Counted from the first letter of the stretch, positions 9,267 through 19,404 are shown. The stretch is 64,000 nt of DNA from Sphingomonas hengshuiensis (GCA_003240755.1 QFNF01000002.1:62001-126000), one strand, 5' to 3'. Program-made: numbers and translations. Notes: a model not told the origin generated them from the letters alone.

Positions 9267-10099
9267 TGCCGATGATCGTCGAACCCGCCCCCGCCAAGCT
9301 GAACCTCGCGCTGCACGTCCGTGCGCGGCGGGAAGACGGCTATCACGAACTGGAAACGCTGTTCGCCTTCGTGCGCGATGGCGACACGATCCGCCTAGCC
9401 CCGGCGGAGCGCGACGGCTTTGCCATCACCGGCCCGTTCGCCGCGGGGCTGGACGGGGAGGGCGACAATCTGGTCACGCGTGCCCGGGACGCATTCCGCG
9501 GCGTGTTCGGCGCGGGCGAACCCGTGACGATCACGCTCGACAAGCATCTGCCGGTCGCGTCGGGCATCGGCGGCGGATCGGCCGACGCCGCCGCGACGCT
9601 GCGCGGGCTGGCGCGGCTTGCCGGGGTCCGGCCGGACGACCCGGCGCTGTCCGCCATCGCCGCCGGGCTGGGATCGGACGTCCCCGCCTGTCTCGCGGGG
9701 CGTACCATGATCGGGCGCGGGCGCGGCGAACGGCTGACGCCGATCGATGCCCCCGCCCTGCCGGTGCTGCTGGTCAATCCCGGTGTCGGCGTGGCGACCG
9801 CCGCGGTCTTTGCCGCGTGGGACCGGGTCGATCGCGGTCCGTTGCCGGTGGGCGACGCGCTGTCGATCGCGCTGGACGGGCGCAACGACCTCGAACCGCC
9901 GGCAAGGGCACTGGCCCCGACGATCGATGCCGTGCTGGCGCTGCTGGGCGCGGCCGGCGGCGTGAAGCTGGCGCGGATGTCGGGATCGGGCGCGACCTGC
10001 TTCGCATTGTTCGACCGTGTCAAAGACCGCGCCGCCGCCGCCGCCGCCATCCGTGCCGCGCAGCCCGGCTGGTGGTGTCTCGAAACGGCACTGGCGTGA
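9266..10099 (+). CDS. ispE: 4-diphosphocytidyl-2-C-methyl-D-erythritol kinase
   Basis: GHMP kinase of the non-mevalonate isoprenoid pathway, phosphorylating CDP-methylerythritol. The 277-residue protein shows the N-terminal PAPAKLNLALHV, the ATP-binding GHMP motif PVASGIGGGSADAAATLRGL, and the C-terminal RMSGSGATCFALF glycine loop. The ATG is coupled to the preceding TPR gene by a one-base overlap. Length and motifs are complete. Confidence 0.97.
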   Translation: MPMIVEPAPAKLNLALHVRARREDGYHELETLFAFVRDGDTIRLAPAERDGFAITGPFAAGLDGEGDNLVTRARDAFRGVFGAGEPVTITLDKHLPVASGIGGGSADAAATLRGLARLAGVRPDDPALSAIAAGLGSDVPACLAGRTMIGRGRGERLTPIDAPALPVLLVNPGVGVATAAVFAAWDRVDRGPLPVGDALSIALDGRNDLEPPARALAPTIDAVLALLGAAGGVKLARMSGSGATCFALFDRVKDRAAAAAAIRAAQPGWWCLETALA

Positions 10100-10248
10100 C
10101 GGGGGATCGTCCCGAAGCGGCACAGGCCGGTGAACCGCCCGCTGGACGCGGCGGGTGGCATGGTCCTTGTAGCGCGGCGGAAGCGGATCATACGCCGGGA
10201 GCGGATCGTCCGTGGGCGGTCTCTTCGGACGCCGCCCACTTTCCCGCC
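10100..10248. other. 149-base gap with two hairpins ahead of a crotonase gene
   Basis: No convincing gene. A GC-rich stem-loop (10135-10142 with 10151-10158, one G-U pair) may terminate ispE transcription. A second stem (10212-10219 with 10232-10239, eight pairs) is followed by TTT and ends 9 bases before the next start codon. That ATG has no clear Shine-Dalgarno sequence, so the hairpin may affect its translation. Confidence 0.45.
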
Positions 10249-10983
10249 ATGATCGACTGCACCTTCGACGGCGATATCGCGACATTGTGGCTGGCGCGCG
10301 GATCGGCACGCAACGCCTTGCCGACCGGCGGCTGGCGCGCGCTGGCGGACCGGGTCGCCGCGCTTGCCGCTTCCGACGCCCGCGCGGTCATCCTCGCCTC
10401 GCGCGAGGCCGGCGTCTTTTCCGCCGGAGCCGACATCGCCGAATTCGCCGACCTGCAACGCGATCCCGCACGTCGCGCCGGGTTCCGCGAGCAACTGTCC
10501 GCCGCGATCGAGGGGGTCGCCGTGCTGCCGATGCCGGTCATCGCCGCGATCGACGGCGGATGTTTCGGCGCGGGCGTGGCGCTGATGCTGGCCTGCGACA
10601 TCGCCATCGCCGGCGACGGCGCGCGCTTCGCGGTGCCCCCCGCCAGGCTCGGCATCCTCTACCCGCCCGCCGATGTCGCCCGGCTGGTCGCGGCGGTCGG
10701 GCGGGGCCATGCCGCCCGGCTGCTCTATGGCGGCGATGCGGTCGACGCCGATGCCGCGCTCGCGATCGGGCTAGTGCAGCAGCGCAGCGGCGATCCGCTG
10801 GCGCAGGCACGGGCGCTGGCGCAGCGCATCGCCGCCAACGCGCCCCGGGCCGTACGCGGACTGAAACAGGCGATCGACCGCGTGCCGCATGGCGAGGAAC
10901 GCTTCGACGCCGCGTTCGGCGGGGCGGAGTTGGCGGAGGGGCTCGCCGCCTTTCGCGAACGGCGCCCGCCGGTGTTTCGATGA
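10249..10983 (+). CDS. Enoyl-CoA hydratase/isomerase (crotonase) superfamily protein with altered active site
   Basis: 244-residue crotonase-fold protein beginning MIDCTFDGDIATLWLAR. The oxyanion-hole segments FSAGADIAEF and GGCFGAGVALMLACD are present. The two glutamates used by true enoyl-CoA hydratases are replaced: the first (in GGGCE-type segments) is Ala, and the second (in QPE-type segments) is Pro in FAVPPARLGIL. A different crotonase reaction is therefore more likely than water addition. The stop is coupled by ATGA to the next gene. Confidence 0.85.
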   Translation: MIDCTFDGDIATLWLARGSARNALPTGGWRALADRVAALAASDARAVILASREAGVFSAGADIAEFADLQRDPARRAGFREQLSAAIEGVAVLPMPVIAAIDGGCFGAGVALMLACDIAIAGDGARFAVPPARLGILYPPADVARLVAAVGRGHAARLLYGGDAVDADAALAIGLVQQRSGDPLAQARALAQRIAANAPRAVRGLKQAIDRVPHGEERFDAAFGGAELAEGLAAFRERRPPVFR

Positions 10984-11702
10984 GCGCGGACCATCGCTCC
11001 GGCGGCGACACCGGGTTGCTGCTGCTGTGCGACCATGCATCGAACCGGGTGCCGGACGATGTGGCGATCCCGCCGCATCTGTTGTCGCTGCACGTCGGCG
11101 TCGATATCGGCGCGGGGCCGCTGACCCACGCGCTGTCCGTCGCGCTCGATGCCCCGGCGATCCTCGGCACCGTATCGCGGCTGGTGATCGACCTGCACCG
11201 CGAGGGCGATCATCCCGGCCTGATCCCCGCAATGTCCGACGGCCACGCCATCCCCGCCAATGTGGGCGCCGACCGGGCGGGGCGCATCGCCCGCTTCCAC
11301 GCCCCCTATCACGCTGCGATCCGCGCGCAGGTCCGCCGGGATCGCCCGCGGCTGATCGTCGCGATCCACAGCTTCACCCCCGCGCTCGCAACCGACCGTA
11401 TCGCGCGGCCGTGGCAGGCCGGCATCCTCTATGGCCGCGACGATCGCGCCGCCCGGATCGCCATCGATCACCTGCGTGGACAGGGGGTCGCGACCGGCGA
11501 CCAGCAACCCTATTCCGGCCGCACCCTCAACGCGACGCTGAACCGCCATGCCGAGGGACAGGGCATTCCCGCGCTGTCGGTCGAGATCCGCAACGACCTG
11601 ATCGCCGGGCCCGACGGTGTCGCCCGCTGGTGCGCGATACTGGCGGGGATGATTGCCGCAGTGCGCAACGGACTTGCGTTGGAAGTTCCTCCCGCGCAAT
11701 AG
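10980..11702 (+). CDS. N-formylglutamate amidohydrolase family protein
   Basis: 240-residue hydrolase of the HutG/N-formylglutamate amidohydrolase family, which in histidine breakdown splits N-formylglutamate to glutamate and formate. Family motifs seen are LLLCDHASNRVP, VDIGAGPL, VIDLHREGD and VAIHSFTP, with SVEIRNDLI near the C-terminus. The ATG overlaps the crotonase stop by four bases (ATGA). No hut genes are nearby, so the physiological substrate may differ from that of HutG. Confidence 0.88.
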   Translation: MSADHRSGGDTGLLLLCDHASNRVPDDVAIPPHLLSLHVGVDIGAGPLTHALSVALDAPAILGTVSRLVIDLHREGDHPGLIPAMSDGHAIPANVGADRAGRIARFHAPYHAAIRAQVRRDRPRLIVAIHSFTPALATDRIARPWQAGILYGRDDRAARIAIDHLRGQGVATGDQQPYSGRTLNATLNRHAEGQGIPALSVEIRNDLIAGPDGVARWCAILAGMIAAVRNGLALEVPPAQ

Positions 11703-11711
11703 GCTGTCGCC

Positions 11712-13433
11712 ATGACCCAGACTTTCGACAAATCGCGGCTGCCGAGCCGCCACGTGTCCGTCGGCCCCGAACGCGCGCCGCATCGTTCCTATTATTACGC
11801 GATGGGCATCGCCGAGGAGGATATCGCGAGGCCGTTCGTCGCGCTCGCCTCCGCCGGCAACGACAGCGCGCCGTGCAACACGACGCTGGATTTCCAGGCG
11901 GATGCCGCACGCGAAGGCGTGGTGGCGGGCGGTGGCATGCCGCGCCGGTTCAACACCATCACCGTCACCGACGGCATCGCGATGGGCCATCAGGGGATGA
12001 AGGCCTCGCTGGTCAGCCGCGAGGTCATCGCCGATTCGGTCGAACTGTCGGTGCGTGGCCATTGCTATGACGCGCTGGTCGGCTTTGCCGGATGCGACAA
12101 GTCGCTGCCCGGCATGATGATGGCGATGCTGCGGCTGAACGTGCCGTCGATCTTCGTCTATGGCGGGTCGATCCTGCCCGGCCGGTTCGAGGATCGCGAC
12201 GTCACCGTCGTCGACGTGTTCGAGGCGGTCGGCCGCTACGCCGCCGGCACCTGCCCGCTGCACGACCTGACCGCGCTCGAAAAGGTCGCCTGTCCCGGCC
12301 ATGGCGCCTGCGGGGGCCAGTTCACCGCCAACACCATGGCGTGCGTCGGGGAAGCGATCGGCCTGTCGCTGCCCAATTCGAACATGGTGCCCGCACCCTA
12401 TCGCAGCCGCGAGGAGATTGCGATCGCGGCGGGCCGGCAGGTGATGGAACTGGTCCGGCTGAACCTGCGCCCGCGCGACATCGCCACGCGCGCCGCCTTC
12501 ATCAATGCCGCGCGTGTCGTGGCGGCGACCGGCGGATCGACCAACGCCGCGCTGCACCTGCCGTCGATGGCGAACGAGGCCGGCATCGATTTCGATCTGT
12601 TCGACGTGGCAGAAGCTTTCAAATCAACGCCTTATGTCGCCGACCTCAAGCCCGGTGGCAAATATGTCGCCAAGGACATGTACGAGGCCGGCGGCGTCTA
12701 TATGCTGATGAAGACGATGCTCGCCAACGATCTGCTCGACGGCAACTGCATGACCGTCACCGGCCGGACGCTGGGCGAGAATATCGACGAGGTGACGTGG
12801 AACCCCGACCAGAAGGTCATCTACGACGTCCGGACGCCGATCACGCCGACCGGCGGGGTCGTGGGCCTGCGCGGTACGCTCGCCCCCGATGGCGCGATCG
12901 TGAAGGTCGCGGGGATGAAGCGCCTCCAGTTCACCGGAACCGCGCGCGTGTTCGATTGCGAGGAGGACGCCTTTGCCGCGGTCGAGCAGCGCGAGATCAG
13001 CGACGGCACCGTCATCGTCATCCGGTACGAAGGGCCAAGGGGCGGCCCCGGCATGCGCGAAATGCTGTCGACCACTGCCGCGCTCTATGGCCTCGGCATG
13101 GGCGAAACCGTCGCGCTGATTACCGATGGCCGTTTTTCGGGCGGCACCCGCGGCTTCTGCATCGGCCATGTCGGGCCGGAAGCGGCCGAAGGCGGCCCGA
13201 TCGCGCTGGTCGAGGACGGCGATATCATCACCATCGACGCCGATGCCGGGACGATCGACCTCGACGTCGCGCCCGAGGTGCTGGCCGAGCGCCGCGCCCG
13301 GTGGCAGCCGCGGATCAACGACTATCAGGCGGGCGCGCTGTGGCGCTATTCGCAGACGGTCGGCCCGGCATGGCAGGGCGCGGTGACGCATCCGGGCGCC
13401 AAAGCCGAACGGCACGTGTACGCCGATATCTGA
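11712..13433 (+). CDS. ilvD: Dihydroxy-acid dehydratase
   Basis: Iron-sulfur enzyme of valine, isoleucine and pantothenate synthesis, converting dihydroxy acids to 2-keto acids. The 573-residue length is in the usual range. Cluster cysteines are visible in [26 protein letters not shown] and [16 protein letters not shown], and the C-terminal [20 protein letters not shown] loop is conserved. It follows the amidohydrolase by nine bases. A strong stem-loop lies 24 bases after its stop. Confidence 0.97.
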   Translation: MTQTFDKSRLPSRHVSVGPERAPHRSYYYAMGIAEEDIARPFVALASAGNDSAPCNTTLDFQADAAREGVVAGGGMPRRFNTITVTDGIAMGHQGMKASLVSREVIADSVELSVRGHCYDALVGFAGCDKSLPGMMMAMLRLNVPSIFVYGGSILPGRFEDRDVTVVDVFEAVGRYAAGTCPLHDLTALEKVACPGHGACGGQFTANTMACVGEAIGLSLPNSNMVPAPYRSREEIAIAAGRQVMELVRLNLRPRDIATRAAFINAARVVAATGGSTNAALHLPSMANEAGIDFDLFDVAEAFKSTPYVADLKPGGKYVAKDMYEAGGVYMLMKTMLANDLLDGNCMTVTGRTLGENIDEVTWNPDQKVIYDVRTPITPTGGVVGLRGTLAPDGAIVKVAGMKRLQFTGTARVFDCEEDAFAAVEQREISDGTVIVIRYEGPRGGPGMREMLSTTAALYGLGMGETVALITDGRFSGGTRGFCIGHVGPEAAEGGPIALVEDGDIITIDADAGTIDLDVAPEVLAERRARWQPRINDYQAGALWRYSQTVGPAWQGAVTHPGAKAERHVYADI

Positions 13434-13457
13434 ACACCGGCCGCCACATGCATGATC

Positions 13458-13481
13458 GTACCCCGGCCGGCGCCGGGGTAC
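13458..13481 (+). terminator. GC-rich stem-loop after ilvD
   Basis: A perfect ten-base-pair stem (13458-13467 with 13472-13481) closes a CGGC loop 24 bases after the ilvD stop. There is no long T run after it, so it could be a rho-independent terminator of weak type or a palindromic repeat unit stabilising mRNA ends. Confidence 0.55.
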
Positions 13482-13554
13482 GGCGTTTCCATTCGGGAAA
13501 GCCCCGGTCGACAGGGGGGATACGGCGCGCGGCCAGCTATGGTATCGATCGTCC

Positions 13555-13950
13555 ATGACCGGATTCGACAAGCGCCTGCTCCTCGTCCCCCTGTTGCTCG
13601 CCGGGTGCGATCCGAAGCCCGACCCGGCCGTGCTGGCCAATGTCGAGGCGGAGCAGCGCGCCGCCGCCGATGATGCCGGCCGGATCGAATGCGCGTCCGA
13701 CGCGGCGGCACGCTTTGCCCCCGACTGCACGATCGAACGCACCGCCGATGGCGACGAGACGATCCTGACGCTGCGCCAGCCCGGCGGCGGCTTTCACCGG
13801 TTGCGCATCACCCGCGACGGTCGCGGCGTGGTCGCCGCCGACGGGTCGGAGGCGGCGAGGGTCACGGTGATCGGGGACGACCGGATCGAGGTCGCGATCG
13901 GTGGCACGCGCTACCGGCTGCCCGCGACGGTCGGCCCCGTCGCACGATGA
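13555..13950 (+). CDS. Small lipoprotein of unknown function
   Basis: 131 residues starting MTGFDKRLLLVPLLLAGCDPKP, a lipoprotein signal with lipobox LLAGC. The Asp after the Cys would favour inner-membrane retention by the E. coli +2 rule. The mature part is rich in Asp, Ala and Arg, with a beta-strand-like tail (RVTVIGDDRIEVAIGGTRYR). I recognise no domain. The stop overlaps the next ATG (ATGA), so it is cotranslated with the NAD(P)H-hydrate repair enzyme. Confidence 0.75.
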   Translation: MTGFDKRLLLVPLLLAGCDPKPDPAVLANVEAEQRAAADDAGRIECASDAAARFAPDCTIERTADGDETILTLRQPGGGFHRLRITRDGRGVVAADGSEAARVTVIGDDRIEVAIGGTRYRLPATVGPVAR

Positions 13951-15338
13951 CCTTCTTTCCCGGCGGTGCGCCAATCCTGCGCGCCGGACAGATGCGTGCA
14001 GCGGAAGCGGCCGCCTTTGCCGGCGGCGTCAAGCAGGACGCGCTGATGGAGCGTGCCGGGCTGGCCATCGCCCGCGAAGTACGTCGGGTGGCGCTTGGCC
14101 GGCCGGTCCTGATACTGGCGGGTCCTGGCAACAATGGCGGCGATGCCTTTGTAACGGCTACGATTTTGCGGGGATGGGGTCTGGACGTGACCGTTGCCGC
14201 CCTGCCCGGAAGGGCCGGCGGCGCGGCCGGGCGGATGCGCGCGGCATGGGGCCGGCCGGTCGAGGAAGTCGATACGGTCCAGCCGCATCCGATCCTGGTC
14301 GATGGCCTGTTCGGCATCGGTCTGTCGCGCCCGCTCGACCCGGCCATCGCCGCCCGGCTGACCCTGCTGGCGAGCGATGCCCTGACCATCGCCATCGACG
14401 TCCCGAGCGGGATCGACAGCGATGCGGTCCATGATTTCGCCAGCGCCGGCACCGCCGACCTGACCGTCGCACTGGGCGCACTGAAGCCGGCCCATGTCGT
14501 CGGCGACGCGGTGGCCCGCTGTGGTCATGTCCTGCTCGCCGACCTTGGCCTGACCCTGCCCGCAGCGCCCCGGACGATCGCCCGCCCGCGCATCGCCGCC
14601 CCCGCACGCGATGCACACAAATATACCCGCGGACTGGTCGCGGTGCTGGGCGGCGCCATGCCCGGTGCCGCCCGCCTCGCGGCGCGCGCGGCACTGTCGG
14701 CCGGCGCCGGCTATGTCATCCTGGCCGGTGAGGCCGGGCCGGGCGGTCCCGACGCGCTGGTCCACCGTCCGCCCGACGACCTAACCGCGCTGCTCGCCGA
14801 CGACCGATTGGCGGCCGTGCTGGTCGGCCCCGGCCTTGGCCGCGACGCCGCCGCCACCCGCAAGCTCGACGCGGCGCTCGCCTGCGCCGCGCCGCTGGTG
14901 ATCGATGGCGATGCGCTCTCGCTGCTCGGCCCCGCCGGCATCCCGCGCATCGCCGCCCGCAGCGCGCCGACCTGGCTCACCCCCCATGGCGGGGAATTTT
15001 CGCGCATGTTCGGCACGGGCGACGGCAACAAGATCGACCGCACGGTGCACGCTGCGCTACAGGCGCGCGCCACCATCGTCCATAAAGGCCCCGATACCGT
15101 GATCGCTTCCCCCGACGGCACCGTCACCGTCGCCCCCCACGCATCGTCATGGCTGTCGACCGCCGGCACCGGCGACGTGCTGGCCGGCATCCTTGCCGCG
15201 CGGCTGCGTCCCGGTGGTGCGGATGCCGCGCGCCAAGCGGTCTGGCTGCACGGCCGCGCCGCGCGGCTTGCCGGTCCGGCCTTCGTCGCCGATACGCTGA
15301 TCGACCATCTCGGACAGGCGATCGCCGAATGTCGCTGA
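13947..15338 (+). CDS. nnr: Bifunctional NAD(P)H-hydrate epimerase / ADP-dependent NAD(P)H-hydrate dehydratase
   Basis: Metabolite-repair enzyme that restores damaged NAD(P)H hydrates. The N-terminal epimerase domain (about residues 10-210) has LILAGPGNNGGDAFVTA and AIDVPSGIDSD. The C-terminal ribokinase-like dehydratase domain (about 225-460) has LVGPGLGRDAA, DGDALSLL, LTPHGGEFSRMFG and the catalytic STAGTGDVLAGI. The 463 residues fit the fused bacterial form. It overlaps the lipoprotein upstream and the rRNA methyltransferase downstream (10 bases). Confidence 0.96.
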   Translation: MTFFPGGAPILRAGQMRAAEAAAFAGGVKQDALMERAGLAIAREVRRVALGRPVLILAGPGNNGGDAFVTATILRGWGLDVTVAALPGRAGGAAGRMRAAWGRPVEEVDTVQPHPILVDGLFGIGLSRPLDPAIAARLTLLASDALTIAIDVPSGIDSDAVHDFASAGTADLTVALGALKPAHVVGDAVARCGHVLLADLGLTLPAAPRTIARPRIAAPARDAHKYTRGLVAVLGGAMPGAARLAARAALSAGAGYVILAGEAGPGGPDALVHRPPDDLTALLADDRLAAVLVGPGLGRDAAATRKLDAALACAAPLVIDGDALSLLGPAGIPRIAARSAPTWLTPHGGEFSRMFGTGDGNKIDRTVHAALQARATIVHKGPDTVIASPDGTVTVAPHASSWLSTAGTGDVLAGILAARLRPGGADAARQAVWLHGRAARLAGPAFVADTLIDHLGQAIAECR

Positions 15339-16531
15339 CCGACGACGATCTGATCGTCCGCGTGGCGGCACGGGGCGAGGGCGTGACCGGTGACGGCGTC
15401 CATGTCCCGCTCGCCGCGCCGGGCGACCGGCTGCTGCCGGACGGATCGATCGGGCACGGCCCGCATCATGCCCAGCCGCCCTGTCGCCATTTCCCGGTCT
15501 GCGGCGGATGCCAGCTCCAGCATCTCGACCTCGCCTCCGAAGCGGAGTTCGTCGCCGATCGCGTGCGCGGGGCGCTGGCGTCGCAGTCGCTGGCCGCCAC
15601 CGTCCGCCCGGCCATCCTGTCCGCGCCACGGACCCGCCGCCGTGCGACGCTGCATGCCGACCGCCGCGGCAGGCAGGTGACGCTGGGCTTCACGGAAAGC
15701 GGCAGCCACCGTATCGTCGACCTGCGCGAATGCCATGTCCTGTTGCCCGAACTGTTCGCGGCGGTCGCGCCGTTGCGCTGGCTGCTCGCCACCGCGCTGA
15801 AGGACCGCACCCGCGCCGACATCCACCTCGCCCGCGTCGATCAGGGCGTCGACGTCCTCATCACCGGCCAGGTCGCCGAAGGCCTCGCCGCCGCCGAGGC
15901 ACTCACGACCTTTGCCGAGGACCAGCGCCTTGCCCGGCTGTCGATCGATGACGGCATGGGCGCGGAGGCGCGCTGGGAGCCGGAACCCGTCACGGTCACG
16001 CTGGGCGGTGCCCCCGTGCCGTTTCCGCCCGGCAGCTTCCTGCAGGCGACCGGCGACGGCGAAGCGGCGCTGATCGCGGCGGTGGACGAGGCCGTCGCCG
16101 GCGCCGGCATCATCGCCGACCTGTTCGCCGGTCTCGGCACCTTCACCCTGTCGCGCGGGGCGGGAACGCGGACCTATGCCGGAGAGGCGGGGCGCGAGGC
16201 GATCATGGCGCTCAGGCTCGCCGCCGCGCGCGCCGGCCGACCGGTCGTCGCCGACCACCGCGACCTGTTCCGCCGCCCGCTGACCGCCGCCGAGCTCGAC
16301 CGGTTCGATGCCGTCATCCTCGACCCGCCGCGCGCCGGCGCACGCGAACAGGCGGCGGCACTGGCCGGGGCGAAGGTGCCGGTCGTCGCCTATGTTTCGT
16401 GCAATCCCAGCAGCTTCGCCCGTGATGTAAAGACATTGTGCCAGGCGGGATACCGTATCGATTGGGTCCAGCCGGTCGGCCAGTTCCGCTGGTCGACCCA
16501 TGTCGAACTGGTCGCACGGCTGGTACGCTGA
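15329..16531 (+). CDS. 23S rRNA (uracil-5-)-methyltransferase, RlmD/RumA type
   Basis: 400-residue class I SAM methyltransferase of the TrmA/RlmD group. An N-terminal TRAM-like domain is followed by iron-sulfur cysteines in PCRHFPVCGGCQLQHL plus a fourth in LRECHVL. The SAM-binding region is IIADLFAGLGTFTLS, then DAVILDPPRAGA. The catalytic cysteine is in YVSCNPSSFARD, and the C-terminal Glu is in STHVELVARL. These features favour rRNA U-to-m5U methylation. Whether it targets U747 or U1939 cannot be told. Its start lies inside the end of the preceding gene. Confidence 0.92.
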   Translation: MSLTDDDLIVRVAARGEGVTGDGVHVPLAAPGDRLLPDGSIGHGPHHAQPPCRHFPVCGGCQLQHLDLASEAEFVADRVRGALASQSLAATVRPAILSAPRTRRRATLHADRRGRQVTLGFTESGSHRIVDLRECHVLLPELFAAVAPLRWLLATALKDRTRADIHLARVDQGVDVLITGQVAEGLAAAEALTTFAEDQRLARLSIDDGMGAEARWEPEPVTVTLGGAPVPFPPGSFLQATGDGEAALIAAVDEAVAGAGIIADLFAGLGTFTLSRGAGTRTYAGEAGREAIMALRLAAARAGRPVVADHRDLFRRPLTAAELDRFDAVILDPPRAGAREQAAALAGAKVPVVAYVSCNPSSFARDVKTLCQAGYRIDWVQPVGQFRWSTHVELVARLVR

Positions 16532-16550
16532 CTTTCGTGACGTTTGCCCG

Positions 16551-17294
16551 TCAGGCGGGGTAGTCGGCGGCCACGAAGAACAGCCCGTCGGGCGGCGCAT
16601 TCAGCCACAGTGCCGCCCGGTCGCGCGCGGCGAGGATGGCGGCGAGATCGTCGGGCGTGCGCTTGCCCTGTCCGACCATGGCGAGGCACCCGACCATCGA
16701 GCGGACCTGATGGTGCAGGAACGACCGCGCGGCGGCATGGATGGCGATCCGCTCGCCGTCCGCCACCACCTCCAGCCGGTCGAGCGTGCGCAGCGGGCTG
16801 TCGGCCTGGCAATGTGCCGAGCGAAAGGTGGTGAAGTCGTGCCGCCCGACCAGCCGCGCCGCGCCCTGCGCCATCGCGGCGATATCCAGCGGTTGCGGCA
16901 CCCGCCACGCCAGCCCCAGCTCCTGCGTCAGCGGCGCCCGCCGGCACCGGATGCGATAGACATAGGCCCGCCGCACGCATGAGAAGCGGGCATGCCAGTC
17001 GTCCGCGACCTGCCGGCAGTCGAGGATCGCCACCGGATCGGGCCGCAGCCGCGCGTTCAGCGCCTCCATCAATCGGAACGGCGCGATCGGCTTCGTCACG
17101 TCGACATGCGCCCGCATGCCCGTCGCATGCACGCCGGCATCGGTCCGCCCGGCGGCATGGACCGCTGCCGTCTCGCCGGTGACGTCGAACAGCGCGCGCT
17201 CGATCGAACCCTGCACGCTTGCCCCCTCGGACTGGCGCTGCCAGCCGACGAACGGGCGCCCGTCATATTCGACCGTCAGGGCGAACCGGGTCAT
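16551..17294 (-). CDS. truA: tRNA pseudouridine synthase A (positions 38-40)
   Basis: 247-residue pseudouridine synthase with the catalytic aspartate in [13 protein letters not shown] near residue 52, and [11 protein letters not shown] near the C-terminus as expected for TruA. The ATG at 17292-17294 overlaps the fmt stop by four bases (ATGA), so fmt and truA are translationally coupled. It ends 19 bases from the convergent methyltransferase gene. Confidence 0.97.
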   Translation of the reverse strand: MTRFALTVEYDGRPFVGWQRQSEGASVQGSIERALFDVTGETAAVHAAGRTDAGVHATGMRAHVDVTKPIAPFRLMEALNARLRPDPVAILDCRQVADDWHARFSCVRRAYVYRIRCRRAPLTQELGLAWRVPQPLDIAAMAQGAARLVGRHDFTTFRSAHCQADSPLRTLDRLEVVADGERIAIHAAARSFLHHQVRSMVGCLAMVGQGKRTPDDLAAILAARDRAALWLNAPPDGLFFVAADYPA

Positions 17295-18196
17295 GCCAGC
17301 CGCGTGCCCGCCGGAATGGCAAAGCCCCTGAGCAGCTCGCCCGGCGTCATCGCCCCGCGCCCGGCGCGCTGGACCAGGGTCGGCCGCAGCGCGCCTTCGG
17401 CACAGGCGATCGTCAGCGCGTCGTCGATCGCGACACCCGGCGCACCCGCACCGTCCACGACCTCCGCCGCCAGCACCCGTATCCGCTCCCCGTCCAGTTC
17501 GAAGAACGCCCCCGGCGCCGGGTTGAAGGCGCGCACCTGCCGTTCGGCATCGACCGCGCTGTCGTCGAACCGCAGCCGCGCCTCGGCCTTGTCGATCTTG
17601 GCGGCGTGGGTGACGCCCTTGCTCGCCTGCGCGATCGGCGGATGGGCGTCGGGATCGGCCAGTACCTCCAGCATCAGCCGCGCGCCCATCGCGCTCAATT
17701 CCCCGGCCAGTTCGCCCGCCGTCTTGCGCGCGACCGGCGTTCGCCCCTCCAGCCGCACCGGCCCGGTATCCATCCCCGCCGCCATCTGCATGATGCCGAC
17801 GCCGGTTTCGCGGTCGCCCGCCAGGATCGCGCGCTGGATCGGCGCCGCTCCGCGCCAGCGCGGCAGCAGCGACCCGTGGACGTTCAGGCACCCCAGCCGC
17901 GGCGCATCCAGCACCACCTGCGGCAGTAAAAGTCCATAGGCCGCGACCACCGCCACGTCGGCGCGGAGTGCCGCGAATTCGGCCTGGACGTCCGGATCGC
18001 GCAGCCGCCCGGGCGTCCGCACCGCGATCCCCAGCGATTCGGCCAGCCGGTGCACGGGGGAGGGGGTCAGCGCCTTGCCCCGTCCGGCACGGCGCGGAGG
18101 CTGGCTGTACGCCGCGACGACGTCATGCCCGGCATCGACCAGCGCCTGCAAGATCGGCACCGCGAATTCGGGCGTACCCATGAAGATGATCCGCAT
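17291..18196 (-). CDS. fmt: Methionyl-tRNA formyltransferase
   Basis: 301-residue enzyme that formylates initiator Met-tRNA. The N-terminal Rossmann domain begins [16 protein letters not shown]. The active-site segment is [18 protein letters not shown] with the following MDTGPV, and the C-terminal OB-fold begins about residue 205. It is divergent from recR across 55 bases and coupled to truA. The deformylase partner, def, lies on the other strand 0.7 kb away. Confidence 0.97.
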   Translation of the reverse strand: MRIIFMGTPEFAVPILQALVDAGHDVVAAYSQPPRRAGRGKALTPSPVHRLAESLGIAVRTPGRLRDPDVQAEFAALRADVAVVAAYGLLLPQVVLDAPRLGCLNVHGSLLPRWRGAAPIQRAILAGDRETGVGIMQMAAGMDTGPVRLEGRTPVARKTAGELAGELSAMGARLMLEVLADPDAHPPIAQASKGVTHAAKIDKAEARLRFDDSAVDAERQVRAFNPAPGAFFELDGERIRVLAAEVVDGAGAPGVAIDDALTIACAEGALRPTLVQRAGRGAMTPGELLRGFAIPAGTRLA

Positions 18197-18251
18197 GCCG
18201 CCCTCTCGACACCGTGGCGTCCGCCCGCGCAACCCCCTATCTTGGGTTGCG

Positions 18252-18848
18252 ATGGCCTCTCCCGAAATCGACGCGCTGACCCAGGCGCTTTCCCGCCTTC
18301 CCGGTCTCGGCCCCCGTTCCGCGCGCCGTGCGGTGCTGCATCTGGTCAAGAAGCGCGAGACCGCGCTCGACCCGCTGCTCGTCGCGCTCGACCGGGTGGC
18401 GCGCAACCTCACCACCTGTTCGACCTGCGGCAATGTCGACACCGTCGACCCGTGCGGCATCTGTACCGATCCGCGCCGCGACGAGCGGTCGCTGTGCGTG
18501 GTCGAGGAAGTCGCCGACCTCTGGGCGCTCGACCGTGCGCGGCTGTTCCCCGGCCGCTTCCATGTGCTGGGCGGCCGGCTGTCGGCGCTGGAGGGGGTGC
18601 GGCCCGACGACCTCGCCATCGATTCGCTGGTCGGGCGCGTCGCGGCGGGCGGCATCGACGAGGTCGTGCTGGCGATGAACGCCACGCTGGAGGGACAGAC
18701 CACCGCCCATTACATCGCCGAACGGATCGAGAAATATCCGGTGCGCCTGACCCAGCTCGCCCACGGCCTGCCGGTCGGCGGCGAGCTGGACTATCTCGAC
18801 GAAGGCACGCTGGCGCAGGCGCTGCGCGCGCGGCGCCCCGTCGCTTGA
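18252..18848 (+). CDS. recR: Recombination mediator RecR
   Basis: 198-residue RecR, which helps RecA load at gaps. It contains the helix-hairpin-helix ([17 protein letters not shown]), the four-cysteine zinc finger ([16 protein letters not shown]) and a Toprim domain starting [13 protein letters not shown]. The C-terminal Walker-like [16 protein letters not shown] is intact. The def gene follows 31 bases later in the same direction. Confidence 0.97.
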   Translation: MASPEIDALTQALSRLPGLGPRSARRAVLHLVKKRETALDPLLVALDRVARNLTTCSTCGNVDTVDPCGICTDPRRDERSLCVVEEVADLWALDRARLFPGRFHVLGGRLSALEGVRPDDLAIDSLVGRVAAGGIDEVVLAMNATLEGQTTAHYIAERIEKYPVRLTQLAHGLPVGGELDYLDEGTLAQALRARRPVA

Positions 18849-18879
18849 CCGCTCGAAATATGCTACCTAGCTAGCCGCC

Positions 18880-19404
18880 ATGGCCATTCTTCCGATCATC
18901 GAAATCCCCGATCCCCGCCTCCGCCTCGTCTCCGAACCGGTCGAGGGCGTCACGGACGAGGTAAAGACGCTCATCGCCGACATGTTCGAGACGATGTACG
19001 ACGCGCCCGGCATCGGCCTTGCCGCGATTCAGGTCGCGGTGCCCAAGCGCGTGCTGGTCATCGACCTGCAGGACGAAGAAGACGAGGAGGGCAAGCCGGT
19101 CAAGGCGCCGCATGCCTTCGTCAATCCGGTGATCGAGGAAGTGTCGGACGAACTGTCCTCCTATCAGGAAGGCTGCCTGTCGATCCCCGAACAATATGCC
19201 GATGTCGTCCGCCCCGCGCGCTGCCGCGTGACGTGGCTGGACGAAAAGGGCGAGGGGCATGACGAATGGCTCGACGGGCTGATGGCGACCTGCCTCCAGC
19301 ACGAGATGGACCACCTGAACGGCGTGCTGTTCATCGACCACCTGTCGCGGCTGAAGCGCGACATGGTCATCAAGAAGCTGAACAAGGCGCGCAAGGCGGC
19401 GTAA
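18880..19404 (+). CDS. def: Peptide deformylase
   Basis: 174-residue metal-dependent hydrolase removing the N-formyl group from nascent proteins. All three family motifs are present: [15 protein letters not shown] and QHEMDHLNG, giving the Cys and two His metal ligands and the catalytic Glu. A Glu/Asp-rich loop (DEEDEEGK) around residue 67 is a minor insertion. It sits between recR and rmuC. Confidence 0.97.
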   Translation: MAILPIIEIPDPRLRLVSEPVEGVTDEVKTLIADMFETMYDAPGIGLAAIQVAVPKRVLVIDLQDEEDEEGKPVKAPHAFVNPVIEEVSDELSSYQEGCLSIPEQYADVVRPARCRVTWLDEKGEGHDEWLDGLMATCLQHEMDHLNGVLFIDHLSRLKRDMVIKKLNKARKAA

